Shown here: positions 6,372 to 10,015 of the stretch, piece after piece | Numbering within the stretch: the stretch's first letter is position 1 | How the letters are laid out: each line of letters starts with the position of its first letter | Origin: Bacteroidales bacterium | GTDB lineage: Bacteria > Bacteroidota > Bacteroidia > Bacteroidales > UBA4181 | Assembly: GCA_031260845.1 (NCBI GenBank) | Contig: JAISKR010000173.1 | Coordinates: forward strand, 1 to 10,015 | Length of the DNA: 10,015 bases | Direction of reading: 5' to 3' | Notes under the pieces: model-generated | What the model saw: the letters and a program-made list of their open reading frames with translations, nothing else | What the model was told of the DNA's origin: nothing | Database searches by the model: none | Made by a program: the position numbers and the translations under genes

Positions 6372-7328
6372 ATGTCAGAATCATTAGAAAAATTTGCGTT
6401 AAACAAGAGAATCAGCAAACAAGGCTTGATTCACAAAGTCGGATTAATAGGCTGCGGCGACATTGGACAGCAGGTTGCCCGCATCGTAAGCCAGTCGGGT
6501 ATTGAGGTTGTCTTTGTGGAAGTGAGCAACGAGCGTGTGGACGAGGTGATACAAGCCATCAACGCGCAATTGGACGCCATCATCAACCGTTGGGGGCTTA
6601 CACAGGGCGATAAGAGAATCATTCTGTCGCGCATCAAAGGCGCTACCGATTACGAAGCCATCCGCGACTGCAACCTGATTATCGAGTTGATAAGTTCCGA
6701 TAATCCCCTCACGGAACGCATTGAAATGTTCAAAAAACTCGAAAATTACGTATCCGCCGAAACGGTTATCACCAGCAGCGTTTCTACTCTGATGATTACC
6801 GACATAGCCGCAGAAATGCAGCATCCGGAAAGGGCGCTGGCGCTGAATTTCATCACTACCCCTTCCAATGTGCGGATTGTGGAAATCGTATGCGGACTGC
6901 AAACCAACGAGCCATCGCACCAACTCATCAATCGTTTTGCGAAAATGATTAACAAGGAAGGAATCACGGTGAACGAATCGCCCGGAAGCGTCAGCACACG
7001 CCTGATTGTCACTCTCATCAACGAAGCCTGCAACACCCTGATAGAAGGCGTTTCCAACGTTGAGGATATTGACACGATTATGCGTAGAGGATTCGGAATG
7101 CAGCACGGTCCGTTTGAATTAGCCGACAGAATAGGCTTGGACAAGGTTTTGCGCTACATGGACCAACTGTACAATGAATTTGGGGTAAGCCAGTTCAAAG
7201 CATCGCCGCTGCTTAAACGCTTGGTGAGGGCGCACAGCAATGGCATAAGAGCCGGAAAAGGCTTTTATCTGTACGCCGACGGGCAAAAAACCGGCATGAA
7301 TGTATCTGCCACGCAAATCAAAAGTTAA
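6372..7328 (+). CDS. 3-hydroxyacyl-CoA dehydrogenase-family protein with altered active site
   Basis: The 318-residue product has the full fold of NAD-dependent 3-hydroxyacyl/3-hydroxybutyryl-CoA dehydrogenases. A Rossmann domain carries G27-x-G29-x-x-G32 and an acidic residue E50 ending the second strand. The C-terminal domain (about 200-302) contains GPFELADRIGLD (246-257), ASPLLKRLV (277-285) and GKGFYLY (295-301). Aligned to the human enzyme with a constant offset of one, S138 and E171 match catalytic Ser137 and Glu170. However, N159 replaces the catalytic His158 of the usual H-F-F-N-P motif (here NFITTP), and T209 replaces Asn208. It may therefore be slow, have another substrate, or act in binding. 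About 20 extra residues precede the Rossmann strand. It follows pta by 11 bases and is almost certainly co-transcribed with it, suggesting a role in acyl-CoA metabolism. Fold confidence is high; the reaction is uncertain. Confidence 0.88.
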   Translation: MSESLEKFALNKRISKQGLIHKVGLIGCGDIGQQVARIVSQSGIEVVFVEVSNERVDEVIQAINAQLDAIINRWGLTQGDKRIILSRIKGATDYEAIRDCNLIIELISSDNPLTERIEMFKKLENYVSAETVITSSVSTLMITDIAAEMQHPERALALNFITTPSNVRIVEIVCGLQTNEPSHQLINRFAKMINKEGITVNESPGSVSTRLIVTLINEACNTLIEGVSNVEDIDTIMRRGFGMQHGPFELADRIGLDKVLRYMDQLYNEFGVSQFKASPLLKRLVRAHSNGIRAGKGFYLYADGQKTGMNVSATQIKS

Positions 7329-7381
7329 CGCCGAGTAAATAATTGATGAAAATTTTATAAATATTCATGAAAAATAAAAAA

Positions 7382-7402
7382 TATTTTGATTATTTCAAAA
7401 TA
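7382..7402. repeat. Inverted repeat overlapping the DUF805 promoter
   Basis: TATTTTGA (7382-7389) and TCAAAATA (7395-7402) are perfect complements separated by TTATT. The left arm contains the candidate -33 TTTG (7385-7388). An outer pair, AAAAATATTT (7377-7386) and AAATATTTTT (7406-7415), surrounds it and reaches the -7 element. It could be an operator, a weak terminator hairpin for the upstream gene, or chance in an A/T-rich stretch. Confidence 0.45.
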
Positions 7403-7416
7403 AATAAATATTTTTG
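7385..7416 (+). promoter_or_regulatory. Promoter for the DUF805 gene
   Basis: This is the best promoter match in the window: TTTG at 7385-7388 (-33) and TATTTTTG at 7409-7416 (-7, exact TAnnTTTG) with a 20-base spacer. The bases after it are TCCCGCA, so A7423 is a likely start site. That leaves a leader of about 14 bases to ATG 7437, or about 77 bases to the alternative ATG at 7500. Confidence 0.7.
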
Positions 7417-7436
7417 TCCCGCACTAATCATTTTGA

Positions 7437-7844
7437 ATGGATGCGAAGGAGGAACCGAAAATCCTTAACAGAGTAGGGCAATTTATCAATTATAATTATA
7501 TGGAATGGTATTTAAAAGTTTGGAAACAGTATGCTGATTTTTCAGGAAGAGCAAGGCGAAAAGAATTTTGGATGTTCGTTTTGTTCAATTTATTAGCGGG
7601 GATTGTCCTTGGTATTTTGAGTTTAATACCTGTTTTGGGCATTATCCTGTATGTGGGTTATATGTTGGCTATCATTGTTCCAGTGTTGGCTTTAACTGTC
7701 CGCCGATTGCACGACGTTGGAAGAAGCGGATGGTGGTATTTCATCGGTTTGATACCCTTAGTGGGGTCAATCATTCTGCTGGTTTGGTCCTGCACCAACA
7801 GCCAGTCGGGCGACAACAAATGGGGAGCCAATCCGAAAGCCTGA
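7437..7844 (+). CDS. DUF805 family small inner-membrane protein
   Basis: The 135-residue product is a DUF805 (YhaH/YhaI-type) membrane protein, a family of unknown function. The signatures are present: WYLKVWKQYADFSGRARRKE before the first helix (residues 24-43), RRLHDVGRSGWW (89-100) between helices 2 and 3, and the polar end SQSGDNKWGANP (122-133). Three hydrophobic helices lie at about 46-64, 67-87 and 101-119. ATG 7437 gives the longest product and a short leader. Most family members begin close to the WYLKV block, so ATG 7500 (114 residues, with a very A/T-rich upstream context) is a serious alternative; the first 21 residues are not typical of the family. The gene has its own promoter and terminator and so appears to be transcribed alone. 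Confidence 0.88.
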   Translation: MDAKEEPKILNRVGQFINYNYMEWYLKVWKQYADFSGRARRKEFWMFVLFNLLAGIVLGILSLIPVLGIILYVGYMLAIIVPVLALTVRRLHDVGRSGWWYFIGLIPLVGSIILLVWSCTNSQSGDNKWGANPKA

Positions 7845-7873
7845 AAAATGGACGCCACGTCCTACAAAAAACA

Positions 7874-7903
7874 AAAAACCATCCTTTTACAGGGATGGTT
7901 TTT
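7874..7903 (+). terminator. Intrinsic terminator after the DUF805 gene
   Basis: AACCATCC (7877-7884) pairs perfectly with GGATGGTT (7893-7900), and three A-T pairs extend the stem to 11 bp (7874-7884 with 7893-7903). The loop is TTTTACAG. The descending arm runs into TTTTTGCTTT, giving a U-rich tail. It sits 30 bases past the DUF805 stop and should separate that gene from lpxC. The A-tract on the other side could also let it work weakly on the minus strand, but no gene there would need it. Confidence 0.88.
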
Positions 7904-7961
7904 GCTTTGATATACAAATTATTACGATTAAATCATAACGAGAAATTTACTTTTCATGCAT

Positions 7962-7979
7962 GATATTTGCCAAAATATC
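7962..7979. repeat. Inverted repeat upstream of lpxC, candidate operator or promoter element
   Basis: GATATTTGCCAAAATATC is a perfect 7-bp inverted repeat (GATATTT/AAATATC) around four bases, 42 bases before the lpxC ATG. Its left half, GATATTTG, is also a one-mismatch -7 element. Two other one-mismatch -7 elements flank it: TACTTTTC at 7948-7955 and TATCATTG at 7982-7989. None has a TTTG at a normal -33 distance, so the lpxC promoter cannot be placed firmly. The rest of the 7904-8021 stretch shows nothing else I can support. Confidence 0.4.
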
Positions 7980-8021
7980 CGTATCATTGCAAAATTTTTT
8001 GAGTAACCAAATTCATTGAAT

Positions 8022-9425
8022 ATGCTGGTAAAACAACATACTCTTCAAAAGCCCGTTTCAATAAAAGGGAAAGGGCTTCATACGGGCGTAGAGGTGGAGT
8101 TAACGCTTCGCTCGGCTTCCAATAACCAAGGGTATAAATTCAAACGTATTGATCTGGAAGACCAACCGGTCATTTCGGCGATTGCCGAAAACGTAGTGGA
8201 CACTTCGCGGGGCACCACCATTGAGGAAAACGGTGTGCGCGTGAGCACCATCGAGCACGTATTAGCCGCCTTGTGGGGCATGGGTGTGGACAACGCCCTG
8301 CTCGAAATCAACGGTCCCGAAATGCCTATCATGGACGGCAGTGCGCAACCTTTCGTTGAACTCATCAAGCAGTCCGGCATCGTTGAGTTGGACGCAGTGA
8401 GAAAATATTTTGAAGTGAAAGAACGCATCGTCTATGCCGACAAGTCGCGTGGCGTGGAAATAGCCATCTATCCCGACGACCAGTTCAGTATCGACGTGAT
8501 GATTGACTACAACTCGCGCACGCTGGGGCATCAGTATGCCGCCCTCAGCAACACGGATGAGTTTGAACAGGAGATAGCCCCCTGCCGCACCTTCGTGTTT
8601 CTGCACGAGTTGGAACCGCTGTTGCAGCACAATCTTATCAAGGGTGGCGATTTGGACAACGCCATCGTCATTGCCGACAAACCGGTAGGACAACCCGAAC
8701 TCGACCGCCTGTCGGAACTGTTCAATATGCCCAAAATTCAGGTCAAGCCGGAAGGGATTCTCAACAATCTTGATCTGCATTTCAACAACGAGCCTGCCCG
8801 TCACAAACTGCTCGACCTTATCGGCGATTTCGCCTTGGTGGGCAAGCCGATTAAGGGACGCATCGTGGCGACACGCCCCGGACACGCCGCCAACAATCAG
8901 ATGGCACGCCAATTGAGGCAAATCATCCGAAAAGAGATGGCTAAATCGCTGATTCCGCACTATAACCCTTCCGAACCGCCATTGCACAATGTGGAACAGG
9001 TGAAAAACATTCTGCCGCACCGTCCGCCCTTCCTGTTAGTGGACAAAATACTCAGTTGCAAAGACAACGTGATAGTAGGCGTGAAAAATGTCACGATGAA
9101 CGAGCCGTTTTTCGTAGGGCATTTTCCTTCACAGTCCGTCATGCCGGGCGTTTTGATAGTGGAGGCTATGGCGCAGGTGGGAGGCGTTTTAGTGCTTAGC
9201 ACAGTGCCCGATCCGGAAAATTATCTCACCTTCTTTTTGAAAGTGGACAAGGTAAAATTCCGCAGAATGGTGGTGCCGGGCGACACGCTGATTATACGGA
9301 TGGAATTAGTGGGCGAAATCAGACGCGGTATTGCTACCATGCTGGCGCAGGCGTATGTCGGCGAAACATTGGTGACAGAAGGCGAACTGACCGCTCAAAT
9401 CATCAAAACAACCAAAGAATCTTAA
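8022..9425 (+). CDS. lpxC/fabZ: Bifunctional LpxC deacetylase / FabZ 3-hydroxyacyl-ACP dehydratase
   Basis: LpxC is the zinc amidase that removes acetate from UDP-3-O-acyl-GlcNAc, the committed step of lipid A synthesis. FabZ dehydrates 3-hydroxyacyl-ACP in fatty acid elongation. Both use the same acyl-ACP pool, and the fused gene is usual in Bacteroidetes. In the 467-residue product LpxC covers about 1-310: GKGLHTG (16-22), [10 protein letters not shown] (75-84, with E78 and zinc ligand H79 matching E. coli numbers), HKLLDLIGD (261-269, ligands H261 and D265) and the catalytic-His stretch RPGHAANNQ (285-293, H288). After a short linker, FabZ covers about 323-463: [11 protein letters not shown] (331-341), [13 protein letters not shown] (366-378, catalytic H367) and EAMAQ (381-385, catalytic E381). 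ATG 8022 is preferred because LpxC homologues begin close to it; a TTG at 8016 would add two residues. lpxA follows 13 bases later. Confidence 0.97.
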   Translation: MLVKQHTLQKPVSIKGKGLHTGVEVELTLRSASNNQGYKFKRIDLEDQPVISAIAENVVDTSRGTTIEENGVRVSTIEHVLAALWGMGVDNALLEINGPEMPIMDGSAQPFVELIKQSGIVELDAVRKYFEVKERIVYADKSRGVEIAIYPDDQFSIDVMIDYNSRTLGHQYAALSNTDEFEQEIAPCRTFVFLHELEPLLQHNLIKGGDLDNAIVIADKPVGQPELDRLSELFNMPKIQVKPEGILNNLDLHFNNEPARHKLLDLIGDFALVGKPIKGRIVATRPGHAANNQMARQLRQIIRKEMAKSLIPHYNPSEPPLHNVEQVKNILPHRPPFLLVDKILSCKDNVIVGVKNVTMNEPFFVGHFPSQSVMPGVLIVEAMAQVGGVLVLSTVPDPENYLTFFLKVDKVKFRRMVVPGDTLIIRMELVGEIRRGIATMLAQAYVGETLVTEGELTAQIIKTTKES

Positions 9426-9438
9426 AATTATTATCAAT

Positions 9439-10015
9439 ATGATACATTCATTAGCCTACGTTCATCCGGAGGCGCAAATCGGTGAAAATGTGACCATCGA
9501 ACCCTTCGCAAGCATATCCAAAGACGTGGTAATCGGCGACGGGACAACGGTTTTTTCCAATGCGGTGATTATGGATGGCGCTCGTATAGGCAAAAATTGT
9601 CTTATCTTCCCCGGAGCAGTGATATCAGGCATTCCGCAGGATTTGAAATTCGACGGCGAATATACCACTGTGGAAATAGGCGACAACACGACCATCCGCG
9701 AATGTGTGACCATCAACCGCGGCACCAAAGCCAAGGGAAAGACGACAGTGGGCAGCGACTGCCTGCTGATGTCATACGTACATATTGCCCACGATTGCCG
9801 GATTGGTAACCATTGCATCATTGTGAGCCATGCAGGTATTGCAGGCGAAGTGGAAGTCGGCGACTGGGCTATTATAGCCGGCGGCGCATTAGTACACCAG
9901 TTTGTTCGCATCGGTGCGCATGTGATGATTGCCGGCGCCTCAAAAGTGCGCAAGGATATTCCTCCATACGTGAAAGCAGGTCGCGACCCGCTGGCATACG
10001 TGGGCGTCAATTCTA
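9439..10015 (+). CDS. lpxA: UDP-N-acetylglucosamine acyltransferase LpxA, C-terminus beyond the window
   Basis: LpxA transfers a 3-hydroxyacyl chain from ACP to the 3-OH of UDP-GlcNAc in the cytoplasm, the first step of lipid A synthesis. The visible 192 codons show the left-handed beta-helix hexapeptide repeats (for example [36 protein letters not shown]) and the family stretches SGIPQDLKF (63-71), TINRGT (91-96), HIAHDC (115-120) and [11 protein letters not shown] (153-163). H118 corresponds to the catalytic His125 of E. coli (offset 7). G166 corresponds to Gly173, the residue that in E. coli permits a C14 rather than C10 chain, so a long acyl chain is expected. E137 sits where E. coli has His144. 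About 60-70 residues, the C-terminal helical domain, lie past the right edge. The gene starts 13 bases after lpxC/fabZ, as expected for one operon. Confidence 0.96.
   Translation, partial: MIHSLAYVHPEAQIGENVTIEPFASISKDVVIGDGTTVFSNAVIMDGARIGKNCLIFPGAVISGIPQDLKFDGEYTTVEIGDNTTIRECVTINRGTKAKGKTTVGSDCLLMSYVHIAHDCRIGNHCIIVSHAGIAGEVEVGDWAIIAGGALVHQFVRIGAHVMIAGASKVRKDIPPYVKAGRDPLAYVGVNS

Noticed and set aside
6444..7106. Long minus-strand open frame of 220 codons
   Set aside because: It is a shadow of the dehydrogenase-family gene, with no recognisable domain.
8262..9020. Minus-strand open frame of 252 codons opposite lpxC/fabZ
   Set aside because: It is antisense to well-marked catalytic motifs of LpxC and looks like a codon-usage shadow.
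1..10015. CRISPR array, tRNA, rRNA, insertion sequence, phage or toxin-antitoxin genes
   Set aside because: No regularly spaced repeats, cloverleaf signatures, transposase motifs or paired small toxin-like frames were seen; most of the window is filled by recognisable housekeeping genes.

Overview
The window reads as ordinary chromosomal DNA from a member of the Bacteroidota, most likely a Bacteroidales relative; I cannot name the genus. The signs are: promoters of the Bacteroidetes type (TAnnTTTG at -7); start codons preceded by A/T-rich sequence rather than Shine-Dalgarno sites; a fused lpxC/fabZ gene followed directly by lpxA; and a TonB-dependent receptor. I see no rRNA, tRNA, CRISPR array, transposase, phage gene or attachment site.

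Layout. Bases 1-1820 (minus strand) hold the N-terminal 606 residues of a TonB-dependent outer-membrane receptor that runs off the left edge. A 219-base divergent intergenic region (1821-2039) carries a candidate promoter for each direction. Next comes a plus-strand group, 2040-5305: a YkfC-like NlpC/P60 peptidase, plsY (overlapping it by 7 bases), and an exported 612-residue protein that joins two unrelated phosphoesterase folds. A new promoter near 5326 leads into pta (5359-6360) and, 11 bases later, a 3-hydroxyacyl-CoA dehydrogenase-family protein (6372-7328). A small DUF805 membrane protein (7437-7844) has its own promoter and a clear intrinsic terminator (7874-7903). The right end is the lipid A operon: lpxC/fabZ (8022-9425) and the first 192 codons of lpxA, which runs off the right edge.

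How the genes fit together. Most of the window serves the cell envelope and acyl metabolism. PlsY makes lysophosphatidic acid for phospholipids. LpxA and LpxC catalyse the first two steps of lipid A synthesis, and FabZ supplies the acyl chains. The NlpC/P60 enzyme probably recycles murein peptides. Pta interconverts acetyl-CoA and acetyl phosphate. The receptor and the double phosphoesterase probably act outside the cytoplasm in nutrient capture.

I did not find a clearly new multi-gene system. The points most worth a second look are: (1) the fusion of an endonuclease/exonuclease/phosphatase domain to a purple-acid-phosphatase-like metallophosphoesterase, with the metal ligands of both intact; (2) the dehydrogenase-family protein, whose catalytic His and a second active-site Asn both appear replaced; (3) three promoters sharing CGCA at an identical distance after the -7 element; and (4) two short perfect inverted repeats at promoter-like positions before the DUF805 gene and lpxC.
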